Part shown: positions 29,698-40,125 of the stretch, piece by piece
Layout of the letters: the number at the start of each line of letters is the position of its first letter
Position numbering within the stretch: position 1 is the first letter of the stretch
Origin: Planococcus citri
Lineage: Eukaryota > Arthropoda > Insecta > Hemiptera > Pseudococcidae
NCBI RefSeq assembly: GCF_950023065.1
Contig: NC_088678.1
Span: 6,934,580-6,998,579, forward strand
DNA: 64,000 nucleotides
Reading direction: 5' to 3'
The notes under the pieces: model-generated
Database searches by the model: none
The model's input: the letters and a program-made list of their open reading frames with translations, nothing else
What the model was told of the DNA's origin: nothing
Translations under genes and position numbers: made by a program

Positions 29698-32600
29698 TTT
29701 AAAGACGACGTCTGAGAACCGTCATCAGACACCTCATCCTCAGAGTAAGGTGGATCATCCGGATTCATCTCAGAATAGCCTGCATCAGCCTCATTGGTGG
29801 TACCACCGTCTCTCGCTCTACGATCACGTCTGGCATCTCCTTTGTTGTCGTCTCTTTTCGAGTTTGAGCCAGAAGCTGCGGCTCCGGAGTCGTTAGTACG
29901 TCTTCGCGAATCTTCTCTGTTATCGCGGTTATCTCGAGAATTGCGAGTATCGTCGCGACTGCGCGTTCGGTTATCGCGATTGTCGCGTGAATCTCTGTTA
30001 TCGCGAGTGTCGCGGCTGTCACGTGAATCTCGATTATCACGTGTATTTCGAGCGTCTCGGTTGTCAGATCTAGCTCTGTCGTCTCTACGGCCATTGTTGT
30101 CATTTGACCTATAACCACCGCCATTGTTACGTCTCGTATCCGCCGAGTTTGCTCTAGCGCCGTTGTTGTTACTAGCGCCTCTCTGCCAGTTATCGTTCGT
30201 ACGATTTCTACGATTAACTTGAGGTTGAGCATTATCTTGAACTCTGAGCTGCAAGTTCGGTACTCCTTCAATGAACTCCTCGTTTTGAGTCATTTCTATG
30301 AGACGTCTCGCAAACAAAACAATATCGTTACGCTCCTCATTCGTAATCCTAGTTCTTAAAATTGGATTAATTCGCGGATATACTGCATTTATCATTTGCC
30401 ATTCGGTGGTTTGCACATTCGAGACTACTCGCAACCAGCGCAGCGCAACTGTTGCCATATCAGTAGAACGTGTAGCAGGAAGTACTACTGCTCTAACGTG
30501 ACTCATTGCATCTTCCTGACGCTGCTGGCTCCACATTGCTTGCAAGAACGATTGTCTCAACGCTTTGTACGATTTTTCGGTACCGGTGTTCGCTTTCCAG
30601 GTAGCCGCTTTCGGGTGTGTTACTAGTTGCCTAAACATACTAATATACATCGTCTCATTCGCATACATACTCTCCATTGCCTCCTCAAATTGGCGCACGA
30701 AGAGATGCGGCTCAAACTCATTACTCTCATCGTAAATAATTTTTAATACTTGCAGCGTGCCTAACTTTGCTGCACAATTTCCCGCACCGTAGTTGATATT
30801 CTCGTTTAGCGGCTCATATGCAATTCTCAGCCCTAAGGCATTGCATTGCATAGATCTTATTAATTCAGCTTCGCTTCTGTGAGGCTGCGCATCGTTACTC
30901 AAACTTCCAAACGAATCTCCTCGACCCTCAGGTCTCGATTGCGCACTGTTCGATCGCGCATTGTTGGATTGCGCGTTATTCTGCTCAAATCTCACATCTT
31001 GTTGCGAAGCTTGTCGCGTTCTCATTTGGGGACCCTGCTGCCATCTTGCAGGAATGTCCTGCCACTGAAAGTGGTTGTCAACCCCGAATCTTCGGCCATC
31101 GGGTGGTACAGGGTCACTTTGGGGAATGTTAGAGCCAGTTTGAGCTTGTGAGAGTGGCCTCCCGCCTTGCGGCGCCTCAGCCTGACGCTCATTTTCCAAC
31201 TCAACGACTCTTTGCGTCAATAATCGAATTAAACCGGCGTCTCGCTGCCTCGCTTGTCTCTCAACACGAATCTCATCGGCCAGCACCGCAACCGCATCCA
31301 TCGTTTGCGTCATTCTCAGACCTTCATTATGAATCTCATCACCGATACGATTTATAAGCCTAGAGTGATTGGTACCCCATGCCTGTGCCATTTGGCGCAT
31401 TCGAGCGGTACTCGCTGTATCTCTATCTATTATATTATTTTGAATCTCACGGTATATTGTTTCCAAATCAACACGAGTACGCGATAATTCGGTCTCAATA
31501 CATTCGGTTCTATGGTCTAAGATTTCGCAATTATCGCGCAAATTAGGTATTTGCGCATTAACGTACGCGTCTGTAGCAGTTTCCGGTCGTCTACTTTCTA
31601 CTCGGATAAGCTGGTGCTCAACGCCTAAATTCACCGGCCTAAAATCAAATCTTCGAATAGCTACGTTCACGCTCGGACGTGCGCGTGTAACTGCTGGTCT
31701 AGTCATTGTTTCAACTTCCTGTTGAAAATTATTTTGAGCTCGTCGCGACGCGTCTCTAGTGCCTACTGGTGGCTGAACATTTGCGAGGGGGTCTACAGCA
31801 GAGTAGGGAGGAGGTGCACTCGGGTCCCTAGGTCTATTCTCGGATGGTAAAAAACCACCAAATAACGTCTCCCGGGGCCTAGTTCTTACGTTATTTAGGC
31901 TCAACTCCCTAAATCTACTCGCCATTTGCGCCTGCGCTTCTTCCTCGATGCTCATGGTGACATTTTCGACTGTCACCCCATAGACAGGTTCGCTACTCGC
32001 TCTTACACTTCTAGGGGGTGGTAGGGGGCTGATGCGCCTCGCAGTAGGCCTTTGCACCGCACTTTGGCTACCACTGGATTCACGACGCGATTCAGGGTTG
32101 TCTGAGACAGTCACCGTTCGTCCAGACTCCCTAGAACTCGATCGCCTCGGATTTATCGTCCTATTTAGTAAATCTTCAGCTTGCAGGTTTTGACCTGCAG
32201 CCGAATCGACATTATCTTGGTTTAAAGCTTGCTGTACATCAGCGTCGAGGCTATCCAACAGGCTTTGCATTGGGTTTGGCTCAGGTCTACTCACGACAGG
32301 TTCAGACTCAGCTTCATTTTGCACATTTGGAGCAGGTTCGTTCCTGCTCGAATTTGCCAAATTGGACATTGCTTGATGCATGTTCAATTCTGCTTGCGCC
32401 TCAGCTTCGTCTCTGTTCGTCTCACTACTCTCACTTTCAAGCCTCGCTTGCTTTCTAGGTGCTTCCGAGCCTGCACTATTCTCATTTCTTCTCCTCGGAA
32501 AAGTTTCGTGAATTCTTTGGGTACAGGCCACTGCCGCATCTCTCGGTTGTCTTTGAGGGATTTGGGAAGCACTGGGAGTAGCTACACGATTACCATTAAC

Positions 32601-32717
32601 GTTAGAGCCTATATTGCGACGATAATCCTCTAATGATTCTAAATTATTTCCAGAATTCGATCTACTCAAAGAATTAGAGGAGCCACGCCCACCTCTGTTG
32701 GAACTCATTTTACTCAA
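29676..32717 (-). CDS. gag: Gag polyprotein with PPPY motif and Arg-Asp-Asn repeat tail
   Basis: A 1013-residue frame starts at the ATG at 32717, the first long frame after the leader, and ends at TAA 29676-29678. Residues 1-350 are low-complexity and charged, with a PPPY at 302-305, the PPxY late-domain form that recruits Nedd4-type ligases in budding retroviruses. Residues ~400-510 look helical/coiled. Residues ~640-825 are helical and capsid-like (position after a Gly/Ala stretch, Trp-rich helices). Residues ~875-945 are a run of R-D-N/S/T triplets, evidently an RNA-binding tail; no CCHC zinc knuckle is present. Typical insect gypsy Gags are about 300-500 residues, so this is large. Shadow frames in the repeat tail are not genes. 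Confidence 0.85.
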   Translation of the reverse strand: MSKMSSNRGGRGSSNSLSRSNSGNNLESLEDYRRNIGSNVNGNRVATPSASQIPQRQPRDAAVACTQRIHETFPRRRNENSAGSEAPRKQARLESESSETNRDEAEAQAELNMHQAMSNLANSSRNEPAPNVQNEAESEPVVSRPEPNPMQSLLDSLDADVQQALNQDNVDSAAGQNLQAEDLLNRTINPRRSSSRESGRTVTVSDNPESRRESSGSQSAVQRPTARRISPLPPPRSVRASSEPVYGVTVENVTMSIEEEAQAQMASRFRELSLNNVRTRPRETLFGGFLPSENRPRDPSAPPPYSAVDPLANVQPPVGTRDASRRAQNNFQQEVETMTRPAVTRARPSVNVAIRRFDFRPVNLGVEHQLIRVESRRPETATDAYVNAQIPNLRDNCEILDHRTECIETELSRTRVDLETIYREIQNNIIDRDTASTARMRQMAQAWGTNHSRLINRIGDEIHNEGLRMTQTMDAVAVLADEIRVERQARQRDAGLIRLLTQRVVELENERQAEAPQGGRPLSQAQTGSNIPQSDPVPPDGRRFGVDNHFQWQDIPARWQQGPQMRTRQASQQDVRFEQNNAQSNNARSNSAQSRPEGRGDSFGSLSNDAQPHRSEAELIRSMQCNALGLRIAYEPLNENINYGAGNCAAKLGTLQVLKIIYDESNEFEPHLFVRQFEEAMESMYANETMYISMFRQLVTHPKAATWKANTGTEKSYKALRQSFLQAMWSQQRQEDAMSHVRAVVLPATRSTDMATVALRWLRVVSNVQTTEWQMINAVYPRINPILRTRITNEERNDIVLFARRLIEMTQNEEFIEGVPNLQLRVQDNAQPQVNRRNRTNDNWQRGASNNNGARANSADTRRNNGGGYRSNDNNGRRDDRARSDNRDARNTRDNRDSRDSRDTRDNRDSRDNRDNRTRSRDDTRNSRDNRDNREDSRRRTNDSGAAASGSNSKRDDNKGDARRDRRARDGGTTNEADAGYSEMNPDDPPYSEDEVSDDGSQTSSLNDDVTQA
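29689..29711 (-). promoter_or_regulatory. -1 ribosomal frameshift signal (TTTAAAC) in a hairpin loop
   Basis: In Gag frame the codons read T|TTA|AAC, the canonical X XXY YYZ arrangement, ten codons before the Gag stop. Pol is in the -1 frame and open from exactly this point. The heptamer is flanked by ACGTCGTC and GACGACGT, a perfect 8-bp stem whose 7-nt loop is the heptamer itself. In known systems the stimulatory structure normally lies downstream, so its role here is open. Confidence 0.85.
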
Positions 32718-32816
32718 AAATCAGGTAAATAATACTCAAATTAGGTAAGCAAACTTTCGTTTACTTCAAGAAAAATCCGGCTAAATAACGTCTACTCTCT
32801 TTGTTGCAGGACAGAA

Positions 32817-32976
32817 CTGCACACAAATCAAGCAGGAATGGACTTGACCAGGTTAGTACAATCTTGCACAAAAGTGCAAATTTTCACTTTTTCACTACCA
32901 AAAAATACTTCGCGAATTACGAACGATCGCGAATAAACGAATAACTTAACGAAATAATAAAACATTCACCACTAAC
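32817..32976 (-). other. Predicted 160-nt leader intron of the retrotransposon
   Basis: Element sense reads CCAG|GTTAGT at 32976, a perfect TACTAAC branch-site word at 32852-32858, and GTGTGCAG before 32816. The branch site is about 34 nt from the acceptor, an ideal spacing. The Gag ATG follows ~100 nt later. The same donor could serve the spliced mRNA of the third gene. Confidence 0.5.
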
Positions 32977-33086
32977 CTGGTTACACATGGGTTTGTCCGA
33001 TCCGCATCCGAGCAACTTCGTTCCACTTTGCACAGTTGTGCAAACTTTCACTTCTCAACCTGCTCAGAACTTCTCAGAAAGAAACA

Positions 33087-33103
33087 CCACGTTTATGGCG
33101 CCA
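33087..33103 (-). other. Primer-binding site (PBS)
   Basis: One base inside the 5' LTR the element-sense strand reads TGGCGCCATAAACGTGG. It begins TGG, as required for pairing with a tRNA 3' CCA end. I cannot name the tRNA. Confidence 0.75.
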
Positions 33104-33104
33104 A

Positions 33105-33628
33105 TGTTAGGGTAAAACAGAGGGTTCTTATGGTTTAGGGGAAAAGTCTTACTTATGCCACCTGGTACCTTAACCCTAAAACAACCCAGTTCGTATAGAA
33201 CACTGAACCCGCAAGGTATGAATACCTATCTCAGTCTACCCAACTACTACTCTCCACAGCTCGTCGTAAATCAATGATCAACACAAATACATACGTTTCA
33301 CCATATATTTATATCTCTCATTTGATGTACAGTGAATAAGAACGTTGCTACGATAACTATTCAATACCCTTCGTTTACACGAAAGATTCTGCTGGTAATA
33401 AAGGCGTTTCCTAACAGACAGAGTTGGCATAAGCCAGCGTTAAACTTATTACTACTCTTTATGAAGATGGTTAGAAAACTGCAAGGCGGCTCGCTTCGGC
33501 AATCTCGGCCGTCGTCTCCACTGAACCAGTACACCAGATGGCGCTGTACCGGTTGCAGTGTTGCCGCCTGCCTGGGCATCAAATTACCACTGTAGAGTGG
33601 TAACATGGAGTCCCAAGTACCCTCTACA
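33105..33628 (-). repeat. 5' LTR (524 bp)
   Basis: Same ends and length as 16556-17079. In element sense this copy drives transcription. No AATAAA is present in element sense; AATAAG occurs. Confidence 0.96.
33302..33318 (-). promoter_or_regulatory. TATA-like sequence in the 5' LTR
   Basis: Element sense reads GATATAAATATATGG about 310 bp into the LTR, the only strong TATA-like word in it. The transcription start would be about 30 bp further on; no start site was confirmed. Confidence 0.5.
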
Positions 33629-35200
33629 TTTGGAAACTTAAAATTTCCCCAAAATGTCATCAAATTAAGTTGGAAAGTCAAAATTTACCCTGAAACTAAT
33701 ATCTTTTAAAGTCTCCAGCAACTTTTTGAAAATTACTGGAGTCTCCAGTAGATTTTTGAAACTTGAAATTTCCCCAAAATTTTATTAAACGAAGATGGAA
33801 AGCCAAAATTTACTCTGCATTTAAATTTTAACACCCTCTGAAGACGACTTCAGGTGGGCTCGAATTATTTTGGAGACTCCAGCGACTTTTTGAAAATTAC
33901 TGGAGTCAATTGAAATCAGTTTGCAGAATTAATTTTGGCTTTCATCTCCATTTTGAAGAAATTTTGGGAAATTTCAAGTTTCAAAAATGTACTGGAGGCT
34001 CCAGTAATTTTCAAAAAGTTGCCGGAGGCTCCAAAACGACTTGAATTCCACCCGCAGTTGACTTCGTAGTGTATTGAAATTAGTTTTCAGAGTAAATTGC
34101 GGCTTTCCAACTCCATTTGATGAAATTCTGTGGAATTTAGAGTTTCAAAAATCTGCTGGAGGCCCCAGAGGCCAGAACCACTCAAAACGGTTTGAAACAG
34201 TTTTCAATCTATTTGGCAAGTCAAGAAAATAGGGTATATCTCGAATTTCAGTTTTATTGGTTAATTGAGTAAAATTGTGTTTTTCCCATCATTTTTGTCT
34301 CAGCCTCCAGCAAATTTTTGAAAATTACTGGAGCCTCCAGTAGATTTTTGAAACTTGAAATTTCCCAAAATTTCTTCAAGGTGGAGATGGAAAGCCAAAA
34401 TTTATTCTGCAAACTAATTTCTATAGACTCCAGTAATTTTCAAAAATTCACTGGAGGCTCCAAAATGACTTGAGCCCACCTGAAGTCGTCTTCAGAGGAT
34501 GTTGAGATTGAAGTGCAGAGTAAATTTCGGCTTTCCAACTTCGTTTGATGAAATTTTGTGCGAATCTCAAGTTTTAAAAATCTGGTGGAGACTCCAGTAA
34601 TTTTCGAAAAGTCGCTGGAGGCTCCAAAACGACTTGAAATCCGCATGCAGCCAACTTTGTAGCGTATTGAAAGTAATTCGCAAAATGAATTTCGGCTTTC
34701 CATCTCCATTATTGATGAAATTTTGGGAAATTTCGAGTTTCAAAAATCTGCTGGAGGCTCCAGAACTGCTCAAAACTGTATGAAACCGTTTCCAATCGAT
34801 TTGGCAGGTCCAAAATTGTGTATATCCCAAATTTCAGCTTTCTTGGTCAATTTGGTAAAATTTTGATTTTTTCCCTCATTTTTTACTCAAATTTGATTTT
34901 CAAAAATTCACCAAAAATCGAAAAAGGCACTTTAGCACTTGAAATTTTGACAGGTGATAAAAGCTGTTGCCTGATCTTTCGATCTGCCTTTGTACGGTAC
35001 AAAAAATTTCGTGCAAGTCTCATGCTGGAATGCAAAATCTGCTGATCGGCTGACATGTCAATCAAAATGGCCGCCATTTTGTGAGTAGGGTCAGTCTTCT
35101 TTTAAGTACGGTACAAGTGCTAGAAATTTTCCTTAGGACTTCCCCTTTTCGGAAAAAAGTTGGCCCGGATGATCGACCGGGAGGGGGGGTGCAATTGATC
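33629..35200. mobile_element. Right half of the interrupted foldback element
   Basis: TTTG at 33629 is the right target duplication. Satellite units (TGGAGGCTCC words) continue to about 34770, then the arm runs in reverse complement: TTCACCAAAAATCGAAAAA, CAAAATGGCCGCCATTTTG at ~35064, GGAAAAAAGTTGGCCCGG and a G-run. Joined with 15596-16555 the original element was about 2.5 kb. Frames at 34440-34709 and 34567-34830 are products of the arms. Confidence 0.85.
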
Positions 35201-37019
35201 CTTAAGCGACCTCCCCGACTAAATGTTTTCATAGAGAATTCAAAAAATGAGTACCTATAAGTATAGAAAATTAAAAAAAAAATCATTTTGGACCAAAAAG
35301 TATTGCGTAAAAAGCAGCAAATTTTGAATTTTAAAAATTTCCCAATATTCTTAAAATAAGGAGTAGAGAGATGAATGTCTCAAAATGTCTCAAAATGGCA
35401 TTTTCCTCACAATAGGTGGTGTACGTATTGAGCATGTTTAGAGTGAAATCTCAAAATTCCAGGAAAAAAATGTTTCTTTTGATTTTCGGTGAAATTTTTG
35501 AAATTTTTTATTTTAGCAGCCAATATTTTTTTATTAAAAAGTGTTCATTTTTTGAAATGGAATATAAATTTTTGTATAAGTAAAACTTTTGTGAACTGCA
35601 GTGAAGATTTATGAAAATTACTTTAAAAATACGATGCTATGTACTTCAAAATGTCAAAAAAATCATCATGAAAACCATAGCAAAAAACTCCCTAAACATT
35701 ACAAAATCCATTTAAAATCAAAAAGTAGTTATCAACGCTGTGAAAATCTTTTAAAGTGTTGTAAAAATTATTTTTCATAAAATTCTATAAAATCCTGTGA
35801 AAAAATCATAATTTTTTAAAACGTTCAATTATTGTAAAATTTCTGAATTTCGATGCTATAATGTAGTGTATCTGTGGACGTAAATACAAAATAATGGAAA
35901 TTCAACTACCATTTCCCAAGAGAGTTGGCCTGAAGCTGGAATTTTTTTCAATTTTGAACGAAAATTTTCAATCTAATTGCACAAATAGAAAAATATTTCA
36001 ACACTAACATATTTTTTAATCAATAATAATTCTCGATAACGGTTTCATTTTCATGCATCTCCTTCTCTTCCCTACCTTTTCCAAAAATACGTCAGAAAAA
36101 TAACATTTTTCGTCTTTTAAAATTTTTTTTTTTTTCTGAAGATGAGCTAGAAAAAAATTTATACTTTGAAAGAAAATTTAAGTCTCGTGGGACTTTGTAA
36201 ATAAACGAGAGAAATTGAGAGATTGCTTTGCTGGACCTTCAGAAAATAATTTTTTTCATTGATAAGTACCTACTGTTTATTTTTGTAAAAAATATGAGAA
36301 TTCGAATGGGTAAATAAAATTTTTTGTACGCCCCTAGAAAGGACGATAAAGGTAAAAAATTGCACAAATTCGCTGTAACAGATTTGAAACAATTCTACTG
36401 AAATCGTCTTGATTTTTTTTCAATTTTCGAGTACGTAAATAAGTAGGTACCTATACCTACCTAATTTGTATTTGAACGTTTTTGAAACCAATATCTTTTT
36501 TCTAAAACAATCAAATTTCTAAGATAAAATTCACGTGGGCGTATTTCCAGTATTATTAATTTCGTTATCGCATGTTTTTGAGAAAATTTCGATCCAACCC
36601 ACGACTCACTAAAAAAAAAACCAGACGATTTGAGTAATTCAAATTTGAATTTCTCGAACGTCTCTCTTATAAAAATTTTTTCCATCTCATTTCCTTCCTT
36701 CTTCAACGCAAATTTCAGCCTCGTTTGGAAATTTCCACAAGCATAAATTTATCTCGGTATAAATTTTATTTCTCATCCGCGGAACACGCATCATTCGTCA
36801 AAATCATTTACATTACGCAAAACTATACGTAGAACACACGTTAGAATTCATACTTCCCCCCTCACCTCATCTCGAACCAAAATGTTATTTCATCGGGGGT
36901 AAAAATAACGACGAATTTTCATACAAAAAAAAAAAAAAGAGAGACGAGGAAAAAAACCCTCGCTGCTGACAAAACGACGAATACATGGCGCGTGAAATAG
37001 CTGTTGCACCTGTTTTTTA
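35201..37019. other. AT-rich sequence without a recognised gene
   Basis: Homopolymer-rich A/T sequence with stops in all frames to about 36450, then slightly more balanced. Nothing was recognised. Confidence 0.45.
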
Positions 37020-37679
37020 GAAAATCATTTGTGTGTTTCGTTTCGCGAAAGCACCTTCGTTGATGCCTGATGGTGAAAAGCGACGAGGTAAAGAGTCAGA
37101 CGTACACAGAGCGAGAGATCTGCGAAATTCGCAAACGACGAAATTGTCGCTGTCAAGTCGTTTGAAAAATAACACGAAGTTGACTGATGGCAACCTGCTA
37201 GGGGAGCGAGGGGGCGGAAGGGGGACACCCAAAGAGTGGGCAGACATAGTGCCAGAGATACGACTAGCTAGAGAGAGTGCGAAAGCCAGCGAAAAAGTCT
37301 TTCTTAATGTATACGAATCATTCAAAAAGTTACGCTCAGCACAAAAGTAACACGATATCGGCATTAGCATCGTTGATTATCCGCTAATTAGCGAAATATC
37401 ACTCGATCTATACGCTTTTCTCTCATAGTCTCTCAAACAAGGTTAAAAACCCTCTCTAACCCCTTTTCACGTGTATCTAAGCGAGGCTGAATGCAGTGCA
37501 GGGGGGTGGGGGATGATGGCTAGAGGGTCGAAACGCGCGTTAGGGGTGTCTATGAAATTGTGTGCTTCCAAACGTCACGTTGTGATGATAACTTGGGCTT
37601 TTTCCCCCCTTCCTTGCCTGTCTCTCATCGTCGTGTAGTGCGCCGGGTTTGTTTTCGCTTCGTGTCTCGTCGTGCTCGA
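37020..37679. promoter_or_regulatory. CpG- and GC-richer block upstream of a probable first exon
   Basis: This stretch is distinctly richer in GC and CG dinucleotides than its surroundings and carries no long T runs. Frames on both strands (37033-37350 plus, 37017-37370 minus) overlap, so neither is convincing as protein. Its position directly before the exon at 37680-38114 suggests promoter-proximal DNA. Confidence 0.3.
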
Positions 37680-38114
37680 GTTCAGTTTTAAACGCCGAGT
37701 AAGATGTTTAGTCGGGTTTAGTTTTTTGTTAGCTGTATTGCGAGATACACCGTACGTCTTTTGTTCAGCTGTGTTCGGCTTTTATTTTCGAAGACGAGTT
37801 TCGTGTTAGTATTTTGACGAGTTTTTTTGGTTTCTTTTTTCGCGGTTTTTCTTCGGATATTTTTTAAACATTTTTTTGATTTATTTTTATCGCGGAAGTG
37901 TGTGGTTATATCGGACTCGACGAGGTTTTTTATTCGTGTGTTTTAGAGGTACTTAGATAATTTTTTGGCGTGGAAAATTTTCGAATTTATTTTTGTACTT
38001 ATTTTTTAAAGCTTGCTTTTGTGAATTTTGTTTCCTCGATTTGATTGGATTATATTTGTGAAACGTTCATATTTTCTGCTAATTTTCATCGAGTGATGGA
38101 AATTTGCTTAAATG
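37680..38114 (+). CDS. Probable 5' exon (leader and first codons) of an unidentified host gene
   Basis: An arthropod initiator-like TTCAGTT lies near 37681. The following ~415 bases are T-rich with many CG dinucleotides, as in insect leaders. An ATG at 38096 begins a frame of six codons and one base that runs into a full-consensus donor, AATG|GTGAGT, at 38115. Downstream sequence is repeat-rich, as in a long first intron. The product is unknown because later exons are not identified in this window. A non-coding promoter region with a chance donor is the alternative. Confidence 0.35.
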
Positions 38115-38885
38115 GTGAGTAATTTTTCAAGTTTACTTAGTTGTTATTTTTGTGTAATTTTAGTCAATTAGGAGCTTCGAAGTACTTTTAATTGATGTGT
38201 GTGATGAGAAATGGATCAAAAGAATGGATTTATTGAGGAAAAAAAGTATTACATAATAAGACATAACAAGTGAACCTTCAGAATTCTTCGTACTCTCCAA
38301 TTTGAATATAACCAAGCAATACCGAAAAAGAATTTCTTGAAAAGTTAAAATCTCCATAAGCGAAATTTCACATACCTACTTAAAATTCATTTTTGGGTTT
38401 TTTGAAAATTTTTGGAAAATTAAAAAAATTAAAAAAAATTATTTTAAGGGCAAAAAGTGAACCAATGTGAATAATTTATTCAATTGAATTCCCATACATC
38501 AACAATAATACAAGTTTCGAGCCATTCTGAAGCCTACTTGGGGTCTATAATTTTTTTCAGAAATTCCAAATGGCTCTGGAAAAACCAAAAATGTACATTG
38601 GCACCTATAACTTTGATCGGTGCTCACTGGGCACTCTCTCGATCGTTTTAAGTGGTTACATCGACATTTTTGCAGTGTAAGGTTCAAAAGTGAATTTTTG
38701 ACCAATTTACGAATTCCAGAAAATCTGAAAAAAATCAAATTTTCAAAGAACGTGTATTTTGAATGGATTTTTTTACAAGATATCGTCTGGCGGGTCCACA
38801 AGATCCCTAGACCCAAAAATAATTTCAAGTTGATCTTTTTGGAGCCTCTAGCGAGCTTTGAAAATTCTCCAGAAAATCGTTCTTG
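38115..38885. other. Probable intronic sequence, no gene seen
   Basis: AT-rich sequence with a diverged inverted relative of the 38911 repeat near 38515-38640. I see no exon. Confidence 0.35.
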
Positions 38886-38910
38886 AAGGGTCAAAAATCA
38901 TACTGATGTT

Positions 38911-39370
38911 CATTTTTGGCCATTTCAAAATGCTTTGAAATCTCTAGAGAAATTTGAAAACTCGCTGGAGGCTCCAAAAAGACCGAATTATAATTTTTTC
39001 GAGAGAGGAACCTTCCAATTCCTTTTTTGTTAGGAGGGGGGATTTCAGCAGCTCACCAAGAATTAGTTTTATGAAATAATTCACTTCTGAACTCTCATAA
39101 TCCTGTAATTTCACGGTAATCTCCCAAAAACGCGAAAAAGTGCTAAACTGCTTAATAATAAGCATCGACCAAAGTTATACGCGCTGAAGCTCATTTTTGG
39201 CCCTTTCAAAATGCTTTGAAATTTCTGGAGAAATTCGAAAACTCGCTGGAGACTCTAAAAATGTTAAACAACTTTTTCGAGGCAGGAAACGTCTAATCCC
39301 TTCTGGGGGGAGGGGGGATTTCGACAGCTAACCAAGAATCAGTTTCACAAAATGACAATTTAATTAAAAT
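38911..39370 (+). repeat. Two-unit tandem duplication, 281-bp period
   Basis: CATTTTTGGCC starts both units (38911 and 39192). Each continues with TTTCAAAATGCTTTGAAAT, a CTCGCTGGAG word, a TTTTTCGAG word, a G-rich run with GGGGGGATTTC, and ACCAAGAAT. The CTCGCTGGAGGCTCC word links it to the satellite in the foldback elements. Confidence 0.65.
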
Positions 39371-39541
39371 GTAACGGGATCAGATATTACAAGGGAGAGG
39401 GTCCAATTTTGAAGAAATTCATTTTGTGTTTTGTGATTTTGAAATTCAGAAAAAAGTTTACTAAAAATGAAATTTTCGGAAATTTTCAACCATCTGTCTA
39501 CAAAGTTGCTCTGAAAAATTTCCATTTTGCCTAAAAAATGT

Positions 39542-40125
39542 AAAGGGTATTCCTGGTTAAGATAGGTGAAATGGCCCTGTTCTCAGATTTGGAAAATCAT
39601 GATGGATTATTGTTGGGTACCTCCAATAAAAATTTTCGAGCGGAATTTCCGCCCCCCAACCCACCCCCCTTGGTCAGTATAGCCAAAAAACGCGTTTTTT
39701 GCGCGAAAAATTCGGTATCCATGAGTGGTGAGGATAAAATTCTGGTACCACGCGGAATGTGTAGGGAAAGCCTGGGCCTTTCAACACGATTTTTTTCAAA
39801 ATTTTTTATCGTAGTGGTGGGGGTAAAATTGACAAAAGAAAACTTTGAAGCGCCACAGCTCCGAACTGAAGGGTACTACACAAAAACTGTTTTCGCCAAA
39901 ATGTGTCTTTTTACTAGTACTTTCTTCCTACTGATCCATGAAATTGAAATTTTGTCTGCAAAAGGCTCCTATTTGCAAAAAACTCTGAAAAATACGCGTT
40001 TTTCGCGTTTTTTTGCAAAATTATGCGAAATATGCGAAACATGTATAGAACAAAACATGTTGAGCGTCAAATTTTACCCCAGAAAACGTGTTCAGAAGGT
40101 TGTCAAAACGCTCATCTACTGAAGT
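39542..40125 (+). repeat. Left terminal inverted repeat of the 3.1-kb element
   Basis: Inverted partner of 42067-42650; only one difference was noticed in the outermost 30 bases. Confidence 0.8.

Larger units (their letters stand above)
16556..33628 (-). mobile_element. Complete 17.1-kb Ty3/gypsy-type LTR retrotransposon
   Basis: The element is bounded by 524-bp direct LTRs and a TTTG duplication, and is read on the minus strand. The order is 5' LTR (33105-33628), primer-binding site, spliced leader, Gag, Pol by -1 frameshift, a 1.6-kb non-coding region with mini-exons, a third spliced gene, a 1.35-kb 3' non-coding region and the 3' LTR (16556-17079). Order RT, RNase H, integrase is that of Ty3/gypsy, not Ty1/copia. 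I noticed one LTR mismatch (16820 A, 33369 C), so insertion is recent. At 17 kb it is about two to three times the size usual for insect gypsy elements. It has no recognisable envelope gene. Its Gag and Pol frames are intact; one in-frame stop splits the third gene. Confidence 0.96.

Noticed and set aside
29765..30271. Frames overlapping the Gag repeat tail on both strands (29765-30271, 29794-30114)
   Set aside because: They result from the R-D-N triplet repeat being open in several frames; Gag itself is the long consistent frame.
32812..32853. A 42-nt plus-strand exon (TTGCAG...GACCAG|GTTAGT) in the retrotransposon leader
   Set aside because: The plus-strand donor is the complement of a TACTAAC branch-site word and the arrangement is explained more simply by a minus-strand leader intron.
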